From contig JAYKXP010000155.1 of NCBI GenBank assembly GCA_037176845.1, forward strand, positions 1-64,000: a DNA stretch of 64,000 bases, written 5' to 3'. The notes under the pieces are model-generated. The model did not search any database. It saw only the letters and a list, made by a program, of their open reading frames with translations, and was not told where the DNA came from. Both the position numbers and the translations under genes were made by a program. The stretch comes from Paramarasmius palmivorus. Its lineage: Eukaryota; Basidiomycota; Agaricomycetes; Agaricales; Marasmiaceae. The stretch's first letter is position 1. The number at the start of each line of letters is the position of its first letter. This document shows positions 12,046 through 22,882 of the stretch, piece by piece.

Positions 12046-12108
12046 GGATCCATACAGCCTAGTTTCTTTTCGTTTTTTCTTCTTTCCTTCTTGATTTTCA
12101 CAACCGCG

Positions 12109-13840
12109 ATGACTACCTTAGCCCGTCCACAGTCCCTGCGCCAGACGCTCCATCTTTCCATCACCCCTGCACCGTACTCTTCCTCCCCCGCTTTCAACCG
12201 GTCCCCAGATTCCACATCACCCCTCATCACCCTTGTTATCTTCCTGGCCAAGCACAGATTCCAGTCCCACTAGCAGCTTCGATGAAACCATATGCTCCGT
12301 GCTATGTATGCACGATCTTTCTTCGGACGACCCCGATCAGCTCTCATTTCGAAAGAATGAGATTCCGGAAGTCGTGGGGGAAGAGTCAAACAGATGGCTC
12401 GCAGCAATACGGAACAGAGGAGAGCTGGTAGGACGGATACCCAAGGCTTTTGTAAAGCTGCTCACAGACGAAATGGCAGACCGACTGCTCAACGTATGAC
12501 CAGAACTCCGAATTTACAAGTATGACGCCGAGCAGCTTCACAACCTAGCGCTGTACTCAGCGCCGACAAAAAAGTTCTATGATTCGGAAACCACCAACTC
12601 GTCCGGTTGACCGATCAAAGAAATATATTCCCGAGTGCAGAGTCACCTGATCCATAGCGACTACCCCCTTCCTTCCATACCTACCGCAGCCGCACGAGTG
12701 AAAGGCACCCCAATAGTCAATAAACCGACACCCCCGACACCAACCGAGCAAGATATAGCACAAGATCCTGATTCACTTTGTCGACTACCGAAACTCTCGC
12801 TTGTGCAGGAAAATATCCAGCGAGAACGTGTTAGTTCGGATGCCCCCATGCCTCCAGATTCCGCCTCCAAATGCTCAGACAACAAGACAAGAAAGCTCAC
12901 GGTCAGGGAGCAGGCACAGCTCATGATAAAAACCATCTCTCGACTGGTACGTCATCGCTTCTTATATAGCGACCCTGTCTGACTCTCTTCTAAGCTTTAC
13001 TATCCCTACGACGAGGGAACCTCCCTGTACTACCATATCCCCTACGAACTGTCGCCGTGAAAAGCATGTCGACCACAGGGGCAAGCTACTTTGACTGGAC
13101 CCCACGGACGTTGCTGAACAGCTATCACTGGAATCCCAGCTCTACCACCAGATCACGCCCCAGGAATGTATACGATATGCCAAGATACAAACTGACAAAG
13201 AAGTCGAATACCTCAATACATTCTGTTCGACGCATGATAAGATTGCTGCATGGGTCACGACTACCATTTTGGATTGTAAAGTACTGGAAAGAAGGTCTGA
13301 TCTACAGTACAAGGTTGCTGAGGTATGCGTTGCTTACCGTCCCGAGCTAGGATAAACACTGACTCATAATTAGAAATGCCGTAATCTCAACTTTGCCTCG
13401 ATGAGCGCTATCATCAATGCTCTTTCCAGCACTGTCGTCACTCATCTTCACCTCCATTGGGCACACGTTGGACGGAAGAACACGGTTGACGCCCTTCTCA
13501 AACATAACGATCCTTCAGGCGGCTTTGCTGGCTATCGCAATCTCCAGCTCAGTGCTGAAGGTCCCTATGTTCCATTTGTGGGAACGTATCTCTCCGACAT
13601 CGTCCATATCAAGGACCATCTGTCGCACAGTGGCGAAGGTGGTATGAAGTGGCGAAAATCACATCAAGGTTACAGTCAAAACACTATCCCATTGCGGAGA
13701 TCTCGGAGACGGTTCAGTTCATCGGAAGAGCGACTGCAAGATTCCCCAAAGATTGGCAGGCTACCTTGTCAAGTTGTACAGCATTCGGAGATTGCGAACA
13801 CTGATATCAGGAGAGGCTTGGAGGCTGCTGAGTTCTAATT
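12109..13840 (+). pseudogene. Truncated RasGEF (Cdc25-type) pseudogene with SH3 domain
   Basis: The start reads MTTLARPQSLRQTLHLS. A shift of frame near 12230 leads into an SH3 domain (ALYDF-like MHDLSSDDPDQLSFRKNEI, then IPKAFVKLL, about 12300-12470). The frame then stops at TGA (12497) and again at TGA near 12608 but continues in step. From about 13040 a RasGEF catalytic domain follows: DPTDVAEQLSLESQLYHQI, then an intron (donor near 13322, acceptor near 13373), then KCRNLNFASMSAIINAL and PYVPFVGTYLSDIVHIKDHL. Known proteins of this family activate Ras by nucleotide exchange and are much longer, with a large linker between SH3 and the catalytic domain. Here the linker is mostly missing and several stops interrupt the frame, so this is a dead, internally deleted copy. 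Confidence 0.7.
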
Positions 13841-13849
13841 GAGGAGAAA

Positions 13850-14095
13850 GGAATAGAAAGTGTGGGAAGATTCTACTAGATTCACCTTGCATTCGTTCTA
13901 AACTGTAACTACGGCAGTGTACAATACTATGGTGAACTGAAGGCCTCTGTTCGAGATAGAAGCCATGAATGCCCATGACTAGAATTCCATAGGTACAATT
14001 TCTTCCTTGCGAACTCGTACCTGTCGGTGGGTTACACCGACCCATTCCAAGCTAGTTCTCCTCTAGGTCAGCTTGATGCGGTGACATTGAAACTA
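13850..14095. other. No gene recognised
   Basis: Sequence between the RasGEF relic and the 3' end of the minus-strand F-box/nucleotidyltransferase-like gene. Nothing else supported. Confidence 0.3.
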
Positions 14096-14337
14096 CTATG
14101 AGCGTGCCAATGCGCGTCTCCTGTTCACCGACGGGCGAGAGGGTTGAGTGCAGGCGGAGTTGGACCTACGAAGAATTAGACCGAGTGTGGGATAAGGAAT
14201 AGGTCGTACCCTTGCTTTGTTTTCTCTCACTGCTTGTAGCTTCAGAAGTATATCAAAGGCGAATGAGCATACGGCGGCAGTAGGGAGGAGACTTCTGGGA
14301 ACGTCGGTATCGCAACCAGATGCAATCGCCCCGGTAT
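14096..14337 (-). pseudogene. C-terminal coding part of the interrupted F-box/NTase-like gene
   Basis: On the minus strand the reading frame that enters palindromic element A from the right (last host codons TCA TTG T) continues in the same frame directly left of the element for about 80 codons (YTGAIASGCDTDVPRSLLPT at its start) to a stop at 14096. The 7-bp duplication ACAATGA (14338-14344 and 17621-17627) explains the join exactly. I infer that this is the displaced end of the gene at 17621-18990 and that the element landed in its last long exon. Confidence 0.6.
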
Positions 14338-14344
14338 ACAATGA
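14338..14344. repeat. Target-site duplication of element A, left copy
   Basis: ACAATGA, repeated exactly at 17621-17627 on the other side of the element. Confidence 0.8.
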
Positions 14345-17300
14345 CAGCTGGCGGTGTAGGGACTTGGTAAAGGCCCTTGTTGACTAACCGTAGACCCTTT
14401 GTAAAGGCCACAGGTTATTCTTAAAATGGAAATTCTTCGGCCCACCAGGATTCTATTCCCTGGATTCACTTCCTAAAAGGGCAGGAACTTTGGGAGAAAG
14501 ATACAGTCCGCTTTTTTTGTTCCAAAAAGGGCAGGAGAGGGATTCCCAGGCCCTGGGAAACCCTAATAGGGTGTTTGGGGCGCTTTTGGGCGCTTTTTTG
14601 AGCGCTTTTTTAACAGGAAAATTATTCCCACCATCTGGGGGGTCATATAGGATGCCTCCCTGCTCCGCTTTTGGCTTCCCAAAAAGGAAGGTAGCCTTCC
14701 CAGGCCCTGGAAAAGCATTGTGAGCGCTTTTGGGCGCTTTTTTCAGCGCTTTTTTAACAGGAAAAATATTCCCACACCTCCTGACATCATCTGACATGCC
14801 TCCTGATGCCTCCCTGCTCCGCTTTTGGCTTCCCAAAATGGAAGGTGCCCTTACCTCACTTTTTTCCACCCACAATCAATGCATTAGGGGGCTATTGGGG
14901 CATGCTGGGGGACTATAAAAATCGCATTTTTAAGAAAATATGTTCCAATATGTCCCAGAAGTATGCCCCTGCAATTGGAGAGCAGGGGAATGCAAAAAAA
15001 GCGGTCCAAATAGGGTAATTCAGGAAAATGGCCTATTGGATCTTGGGCTACAGGGCAGATATTGACATGGGGTAAGTTGGAGGACCTAGATACATCAAAT
15101 ACAAGGCTGGGCATACCAAATAGTACATAGATTAGTGGGATAATGGTGCTTAAATATCAAAAATACTGAAAATCTCCGAAATTGGGGGAATAAAATTACA
15201 GGATGGGATGTAGTGCAGCTAGGGCTTAGATATTGTGAATCAGAGATGATATATATGTCCCCTTGCTTCGTTTACAATCCTGGAGAGCTGCCTATTTTTC
15301 TAGATTTATTACAGCTAAATTCGCTTTTTTTGGACATTGGTAATACTATACCACAGGGAATGATTGGGATGGGCTAATTCTTGTTCATAACCCACTTTAG
15401 GGTGTATAGATGATGAATATATACTTGCCCAAGCACTCCTGTATGGGCAACACCTTGTTCAATCCAATGTATTGTACAGTTATGTAATATAGGTAGTAAT
15501 ACATGAATAGCACCTCAGGGAAGCATCCCAGCACCAAGGGGAGTTCAGAATCGAGTTCAGGCACCCAAAATACACTTTCCTACCATGAAAGCACATTTTT
15601 TGAATACATCTGTATGTTGCTACATAAAAAATACATCAAAAATCGCATTTTTAGGGGTTTTTGTGTACTGGAGCATAGGGATTGCTCCTAAAATCACCAA
15701 AAGTGAATGAGAGACCGTTCACTATGCATAGAACAGGAATATCAATTGCCTCCATGAACCCCATGACAGGAATCCATATGCCAGATGCATCAATTCCTGC
15801 ACAATTACAGAAAACATGTACTATGGATGTAGTACTGCAAGGAGTGATCTGGGGACTTGGGGAACCTCAAAATCGAATTCAGGGTGAAAAATCAGTTAAG
15901 AATATGTCCAGGGTTGAAAAGAATCCAATCACTGTAGCTTGAGATAGGTATCTGACAAGTTTTATGCTTATAGTTAACATATGTTGCACATATACTTGTG
16001 CATTTAACTTGATCTATGCATATTGAAGTCAATTGTGGATGGATTTCCTTCAACCCTGGATATATTCTTGACTGATTTTTCATCCTGAATTCAATTTTGA
16101 GGTTCCCCAAGTCCCCAGATCACTCCTTGCAGTACTACATCCATAGTACATGTTTTCTGTAATTGTGCAGGAATTGATGCATCTGGCATATGGATTCCTG
16201 TCATGGGGTTCATGGAGGCAATTGATATTCCTGTTCTATGCATAGTGAACGGTCTCTCATTCACTTTTGGTGATTTTAGGAGCAATCCCTATGCTCCAGT
16301 ACACAAAAACCCCTAAAAATGCGATTTTTGATGTATTTTTTATGTAGCAACATACAGATGTATTCAAAAAATGTGCTTTCATGGTAGGAAAGTGTATTTT
16401 GGGTGCCTGAACTCGATTCTGAACTCCCCTTGGTGCTGGGATGCTTCCCTGAGGTGCTATTCATGTATTACTACCTATATTACATAACTGTACAATACAT
16501 TGGATTGAACAAGGTGTTGCCCATACAGGAGTGCTTGGGCAAGTATATATTCATCATCTATACACCCTAAAGTGGGTTATGAACAAGAATTAGCCCATCC
16601 CAATCATTCCCTGTGGTATAGTATTACCAATGTCCAAAAAAAGCGAATTTAGCTGTAATAAATCTGGAAAAATAGGCAGCTCTCCAGGATTGTAAACCAA
16701 GCAAGGGGACATATATATCATCTCTGATTCACAATATCTAAGCCCTAGCTGCACTACATCCCATCCTGTAATTTTATTCCCCTAATTTCGGAGATTTTCA
16801 GTATTTTTGATATTTAAGCACCATTACCCCACTAATCTATGTACTATTTGGTATGCCCAGGCTTGTATTTGATGTATCTAGGTCCTCCAACTTACCCCAT
16901 GTCAATATCTGGCCTGTAGCCCAAGATCCAATAGGCCATTTTCCTGAATTACCATATTTGGACCGCTTTTTTTGCATTCCCCTGCTCTCCAATTGCAGGG
17001 GCATACTTCTAGGACATATTAGAACATATTCCCTCAAAAATGCGATTTTTATAGTCCCCCAGCATGCCCCAATAGCCCCCCAATGCATTGATGGTAGGTG
17101 AAAAATAGTGAGGTAAGGGCACCTTCCATTTTGGGAAGCCAAAAGCGGAGCAGGGAGGCATCAGGAGGCATGTCAGATGATGTCAGGAGGTGTGGGAATA
17201 TTTTTCCTGTTAAAAAAGCGCTGAAAAAAGCGCCCAAAAGCGCTCACAATGCTTTTCCAGGGCCTGGGAAGGCTACCTTCCTTTTTGGGAAGCCAAAAGC

Positions 17301-17620
17301 GGAGCAGGAAGGCATCCTATATGACCCCCCAGATGGTGGGAATAATTTTCCTGTTAAAAAAGCGCTCAAAAGCGCCCAAAAGCGCCCCAAACACCCTATT
17401 AGGGTTTCCCAGGGCCTGGGAATCCCTCTCCTGCCATTTTTGGAACAAAAAAAGCGGACTGTATGTTTCTCCCAAAGTTCCTGCCCTTTTAGGAAGTGGA
17501 TCCAGGGAATAGAATCCAGCTAGGCCGAAGAATTTCCATTTTAAGAATAACCTGTGGCCTTTGTAAAAGGTCTACGGTTAGTTAACAGTGGCCTTTACCA
17601 AGTCCCTACACCGCCAGCTG
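14345..17620. mobile_element. Palindromic (foldback-like) DNA element, copy A, 3276 bp
   Basis: Two arms of about 1.58 kb are reverse complements of each other, meeting around a spacer of roughly 110-120 bp near 15930-16040. The ends begin CAGCTGGCGGTGTAGGG and are flanked by a perfect 7-bp direct repeat ACAATGA (14338-14344, 17621-17627), which marks a target-site duplication. No transposase is encoded: small frames such as 15503-15691 and its mirror at 16276-16464 are simply repeated by the palindrome. The outer 500 bp of each arm are dense in the motif CGCTTTT (often GCGCTTTTTT). It is non-autonomous. The source of its transposase is unknown. Confidence 0.85.
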
Positions 17621-17627
17621 ACAATGA
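17621..17627. repeat. Target-site duplication of element A, right copy
   Basis: ACAATGA, identical to 14338-14344. Confidence 0.8.
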
Positions 17628-18990
17628 AGCGACAACTCTTCGCCACGGAGAGTGTTTGTTGAAAACTTTGTTGTATATCTTTGAAAGCTCGTCCACGGAG
17701 TGTTTGTCACACTCGGGGGGAGTGATGATGAAATTCTCGGGGGCGGTTAAACAATCCAGATTCCACTCCTTTACGAGGCCGGCGCTAAGCTGTTGCTTGA
17801 TTCCTGGCGCCAAAAGGTAAGTCTGGCGAAGACGTCGAGTGAAGAAGAAATCAGTCACCACTCGATGACTCGTGTTAGGCGGTATCAACAGTTGCCAGGA
17901 ATGGGCCTTGAACATACTGTGATGTCCCAGCATGAGTACATCGGGTACCGGCAGAGGTGGAAGAGGTATGACGAGGCAAAGGTCATCCCCGATTCGGCGG
18001 GGAAGGACCGTAAGGTCTCTCGAGGGGTCGAGGAGGTCATATAGTGTGAGGAGGGGGTTGATCTGGATATAGTCGTACTCGAAGTAAGCACACTTAAGTT
18101 TGATGTTTTCGTTCGGTTTGCGAGTGGTATCAAGTGCCTTGTGGTCGACCAGCGTGAGTCGAGGATAGCACATAATCATCTCGGAGGCCGTGATAAATGT
18201 CATCATAAGGGCTGAAAAACCAATGAGCTTTACTGAAAAAGAAAAAGGAGAGCAGTCACGCACTCGACGTGGAGTTTAGTATCACCTCCAAAGGATGTGA
18301 CCTGGCCAAAATGATCTCCACCACGCGACTGTCTCTTTCGAGCCTGCAGATCCCAGCGATATACACCTTGTCGTCGGTGGTTTTGGATGGCTTGAAGTCT
18401 TCGGCAGGTCGAAATGGGGATTGCGTGGCAGAGAGCCCAAGATCGTTGTTTGATCTAGAGGTCGTTGTCGAGTAGCTTCTGTCGGTGAAGAACTCGAGGA
18501 TGTCGACGCCATGGATCTCTGGAACTGTGATATACAACGCGTTGTTGGGGGCACACGCAGTGAACGCCTCGATAGCAGAGGGCCCGCTGATGATGCCGCC
18601 CAGACAAAGCAGTTTCTCTCTAAGGAGATCTTGGTCCGCACGAGGCAGGTATTTGCCAAGCATATTATGGAAACGTTCGACGTGAAGGTCGACAAGAGAT
18701 TGCTTGAAGTTTGGGTGAAAAGTTTTCACAGTGTCGACGTCAAATTGCTTGTACAGCAGATTGGCCGCGTAATCGGATCTGTTAAACGGGTTTGATTAGA
18801 ATTGATCGAAGCAAAAGAAAAATACACGCACATGGGGCCATCGTCCATCTTTGTACAGTTCTGTGACATAGGCTGCGAGTGTCGATCAAGGAGACGAAGT
18901 TTTACTTGAAGGGACAACGATGAGAATTGAGGGAGAAAGAGTGTGAGAAGAAAATTACCTGTGTTTGGATCCGGTTTCAAGTCATCGCAA
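17621..18990 (-). pseudogene. F-box/nucleotidyltransferase-like family gene, interrupted
   Basis: Read on the minus strand. Exons: ...LKSFVYACDDLKPDPNT (ending about 18961, GT donor), a short exon ending LYKDGRWPH (donor about 18833), then a long exon from about 18778 with LLYKQFDVDTVKTFHPNF, CLGGIISGPSAIEAF and GVDILEFF, and a last exon with MMTFITASEMIMCYPRLTL and LPRRIGDDLCLVIPL. The SGxxAIxAF...DILEFF pattern resembles the nucleotidyltransferase-like segment (GSxAL...DLDIF) of a large agaricomycete F-box-associated family, but the Asp pair is replaced, so catalysis is doubtful. The frame runs into element A and stops there after TW. The rest of the coding sequence lies at 14096-14337. The true 5' end, probably beyond 18990, was not resolved. 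Confidence 0.5.
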
Positions 18991-20290
18991 GCGTAAACAA
19001 ATGACTTGAGGGGAGGTCGAAGAGTCGCGGAAGAGGAGAAGAATGAATGGGTGGCGAAGAAAAGATGACCGTTAGCTCAGTTTACCGAGTAACCAGGGCG
19101 TGGCGCTTAAGCACGTGGAGGAGATGGCGACAGCGTGTAAGAGCGTCTTGCACAGATAGACAGGAGTTTCGTTGGGGAGTGAAGGGAGCAAGAACGGAGA
19201 ATGGGATGAGATTACAAGTAACCGTAAGTAGTAGGATGTGTGAGGGAACGGGGATTTTTCAAAACAACCGGTAACATATTATTTTTTTGATCGCCGGATC
19301 ACGCGTCGCTTATCAGCTCTGGCTGTCATACATTGAACGTAATCGGTCCAGAAAAGGATGTGTACGCAAAAATCGGAAAGAGTGTACAAGTATTGAAAAG
19401 AAATAGTGTAATTACTCCCAAGGCTGAACTACCATATGGAAGTCGTGATCGCGAAGAAAAACCAAACCTGAACACTCGCTGAGGTCGCGGAAATCAAACT
19501 GAGTAGGAACTTGGTAGGAACGTTTGCGTATAGCGGCGACGACTACGTGAGCGGACCTGTATATGGAAGTAGAGTGTCCGCCACGGCCAATAATTTCTTC
19601 GTCGCTGCAGGGCAGAGGTCAAGAGGTTACTGCAAAATGAACGCGTCTGAGCATCGAGGTGCCTTTGATGCGAATTTATCTGTAGACAGTCTAAAAGTAA
19701 GGAATGATTAGAACGGCGCGCGAAATAGATATGATAAGGACGAACTCGTCGTTGAAGAAACGGTGGCCGAGTCGAAAGAAGCTAACTGCATTCTCTGTAC
19801 CCTTCTCTTTTTATAGCAGAAGTAAAGATTTCGAACAGGACATTGTCAGGGAGAGAAGGCATGTCAAAACTGTGGAAAGAATAAAACGTTAGGGGCTGCT
19901 TGAGAGTGGGTAGGATGATATCTACCATCTTGTTCGGAAATTGCTATAGGACGTCGGAGGCGAATGAAAGGCGAATTAGCGATCTTTCTCACGATGCTCC
20001 TTCCCGTTCGTCCTGCACGTCAAATATGAACCAAGACTCCCGATTACCTTGCTCTGAACATGCCCAACACCGACAGAAGGAAAAGGCAGCTGGAAAATGT
20101 GCCCGCCTCCCTGTGCTACGACACGACACAGGAGGTGTTGAAGTGGTCGATTGAAATGAGAAGAGAGGATGGCGGTTCAATCTGGGAGCTATTGTTACTA
20201 GAAAGGAATCACACCAACGAGTACGAGGACATGTTTTGAGATAGCAGAAGGAGACCGCTGACCCCATCTTTCTTAGCTTGCTCACATCTC
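18991..20290. other. Mostly unassigned; may contain the 5' exons of the preceding gene
   Basis: The minus-strand frame continues upstream as far as about 19060 with protein-like sequence (HSFFSSSATLRPPLK). Beyond that only short unsupported frames were seen (plus 19511-19711, 19900-20154). Confidence 0.3.
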
Positions 20291-20339
20291 ACATACCTCT
20301 ATAGAACGCTGAAGATAACACGTTCCACGACAATTTCAC

Positions 20340-21207
20340 TTCTGCATCGTACTGTCCTCAGCAACCCGGCGTTGTTCCGGAAAACTCGAACAGCATGTAT
20401 TGCTTGCAACGACCTGCTGTCCATGATGTTCGACACAAACCAACCCCAGATCGCATGTCTCATTGCAGACATTGTACGAGCTGTGTCATCTACGGTGGAA
20501 ACACTCGACCTCAAACTTCGCTTTCACCCTGGCATCCTGCATGCGTTACGAACCACGCTCTTTCCAAAGTTACGTGTCCTCGCTGCACCAGTATATTTTC
20601 TATTGGACGTCAACAGTAGTATCAGAATCCACGCTATAACGAAGAATATCGGTTATGGGACGAATAGGATCGCGGGAAGAAGGAATAGAATCACCGTTGC
20701 TGGTTCTGAGAGTAACTGGCCTATATTGAACCGTGTATTCGTGACATGCTTCAAGGATGCGCCTAGCGATCTCACCAGTACGCTCGATATATCTTACATG
20801 GCTTCGGTGAAGGAGTTGGCTATAGTGATGCACAATAGGGCGGACTGGGCGTTCAACGTATCATACTTCCTCAGTAACATCGTTCTACCACCGAATGTAG
20901 AGGTCATATGATCATACGACACCACGGACAGTTTACTGGTGGAGCCATACGAAGCTGTCGACAACGCTCGGATAGAGACACGGTGGAACCGAATATCACA
21001 TTTCACAGGAAGTGCATGGTGCCGGTGACGGTCAATAGCGATCAGCCGTGGGCAGGAGATGTCACAGAGCGCACTTCTGTTAGTGTGGTGCTTTCGGAAA
21101 GCCCTTGCGAGGAGAAGTATTGGATGAACTTGAGGGAACATGTTCAAGGGCGGGCCGAAGATTCTCGATTGTACCATAAAGAGCAAAATCATGTCGTGAT
21201 GTTTTAG
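20340..21207 (+). pseudogene. Decayed F-box-like/leucine-rich family gene
   Basis: One frame (about 20345-20911) reads RTVLSNPALFRKTRTACIAC, then SSTVETLDLKLRFHPGILHA and IVLPPNVEVI. This layout, with leucine-rich middle segments ending in a conserved LPPN-type stretch, resembles agaricomycete F-box proteins. An in-frame TGA follows VEVI, yet the frame stays protein-like (DTTDSLLVEPYEAVDNARI). The continuation then appears in another frame (EEKYWMNLREHVQGRAED, ending at 21207). One stop and one shift suggest a pseudogene. An unrecognised intron near 20911 is the alternative. Confidence 0.4.
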
Positions 21208-21252
21208 ACGTATGTAGCGCTCAATGGAAGCGCAAAATGGGTTACCGATACC

Positions 21253-22488
21253 TTGCACCCGAAATACAAATCAAGAACGTGTATGATGTCAATCTTTTTG
21301 GGTGCTGTCGACCACGTGCCTATTGTCCAGTGTGAGCATTCTGTTTGTCATCTTTCTTCTACCGTTATCATCAACACCGACTACCAGGTATCTTCTTTCT
21401 CACCTTGTGCAACCGGCGAGTCGACTCTGACATCACCAGAACAGAAATCACCTCCAGCTATGCCTTGGGAGACGATTGTGGTGTCAAAGCCCAGGATGTG
21501 GGAAGTTCCGTCTAAACAGCTGAAAGGGGGCTTGTGTTGGCAAGACCTCATCGTGGAGCCTATGGAGAATTACCGATGGGTAGACATCAAGACCGTAAAG
21601 AGGTACATGGAACACAGAAACAAGACCTTGAACTACGATGTCCACTTCGTGCTGAGAAATGTCGGCGTGGGCGTCTTTCACCTGGAGTTGACGGACGACG
21701 AATCAGAGTGGACCCCCCCGGACATCATGAGACTTCCGGATTGGGTCTATTTGGGAGGTGGCTTCTACGACGCAGTTGTCGACGAGGGGTACAGTTACGA
21801 GTTGGCGGATTACATCAATTACTTCGTGGCCGAGGACAGTGTTTCAACCCACTCTGGGTCTTCCACCAAGAGCACGGATAAGCAAGGGGCAGTGCGTAAA
21901 GCTATCGAGGAGTGTGCCGAGCAAAAACTGACTGGGGACCAAGCCCTCGATCGCATCAGAAACGCAATGATCACGACGAGGCCGGAGGAAATCAAACTTA
22001 GCAGAGTCGAGATGGAGTTGATCGCTAGGTTGACACAGAGGTTCTGCTACTCTGCCTGTGTGGCGAGTGCTGAACAGTTCGTGGACGATGTTCAAGCGAA
22101 CTTCTTTACCGGAGACACTCTGGAGACCGTCAAAAGGATGATAAACTGTAGCTTGAAGAAGGCGCAGATTAAGGAGCACAAGCAGTATTATTACGACGAC
22201 AATCACATCTCGAGGTACAACTTCCCAGACGCGAACGTGATCACAGGCGCTCTGCTCGTCAAGTGTTTGATGAAGACCACCAACTGTAACACAGAAGACG
22301 ATGCAGGGGAGTTGCGGCGGTGGATGGAAGAGTACCCGGAGTGCAAGGCGGTATGCTTGGATCTTGCCCTCAGGTTTAAGCTACCATTCAAGCTTGACCC
22401 GATGGCCACAACTCCCACCGAGACGAGCACAGACCTTGACTCAACCGGCACATCTCCCCCTGAGTCGACCATAGGCTCTTGTGCTTAA
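21253..22488 (+). CDS. Intact orphan protein, 411 aa (or 342 aa from 21460)
   Basis: A single uninterrupted reading frame with no visible intron. The likely start is ATG at 21460 (MPWETIVVSKPRMW). The frame is open 69 codons further upstream, but that part looks like non-coding sequence. The body is acidic and mixed alpha/beta in character (YINYFVAEDSVSTHSGSS, a coiled segment AVRKAIEECAEQ), with a Thr/Ser-rich tail. No signal peptide, membrane segment or known motif is seen, and I do not recognise a family. Its clean frame contrasts with the broken genes on both sides, which suggests either current function or recent arrival. Confidence 0.6.
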   Translation: MHPKYKSRTCMMSIFLGAVDHVPIVQCEHSVCHLSSTVIINTDYQVSSFSPCATGESTLTSPEQKSPPAMPWETIVVSKPRMWEVPSKQLKGGLCWQDLIVEPMENYRWVDIKTVKRYMEHRNKTLNYDVHFVLRNVGVGVFHLELTDDESEWTPPDIMRLPDWVYLGGGFYDAVVDEGYSYELADYINYFVAEDSVSTHSGSSTKSTDKQGAVRKAIEECAEQKLTGDQALDRIRNAMITTRPEEIKLSRVEMELIARLTQRFCYSACVASAEQFVDDVQANFFTGDTLETVKRMINCSLKKAQIKEHKQYYYDDNHISRYNFPDANVITGALLVKCLMKTTNCNTEDDAGELRRWMEEYPECKAVCLDLALRFKLPFKLDPMATTPTETSTDLDSTGTSPPESTIGSCA

Positions 22489-22870
22489 CGCACAAGACAG
22501 CTCTGCTGTCATTGGCAGCCTCCGACGACCGACAAAGGGTGGTAATCCAAAGGCTTCAATATTTGAGATTCGGGAAAGGTTAGGAAAAGAAGGGCGCGTG
22601 ATTGGACGGCAGATGAGCATGAGCGAGAGAATATCAGTACCCCTGGAATCTGCATATCTTGTATTCGGTATCATGTACTACGTCTTCCAACTGAATGCGA
22701 TGTTTGACGTAATCTTGTTTTTTTCTGAGGTTACGGTAGCCGAACTTTTGCTGAGCTAATCATGTCCGGTTACCGCAAGTGTCGGGTGCCTGCCGTACCG
22801 CTCTTTCTGTCTATATAAATCCTAAGTATCAATGGAAGTGCGGGTTACTTTATCAGAATGGATCACATAA
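22489..22870. other. Intergenic sequence left of the Helitron
   Basis: No gene supported. A TATA-like word (CTATATAAAT) lies at about 22811. Base composition is still that of the host and changes sharply to AT-rich at about 22880. Confidence 0.35.
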
Positions 22871-22882
22871 CCAGCGAACTCT

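Noticed and set aside
15503..16464. 62-aa and 86-aa frames repeated in the palindromic arms as possible element proteins
   Set aside because: They are mirrored by the palindrome itself, differ in length between copies, and show no motif. Conservation is explained by arm duplication.
20908..21207. Independent 99-aa gene
   Set aside because: It is better explained as the frameshifted 3' part of the F-box-like pseudogene that precedes it.
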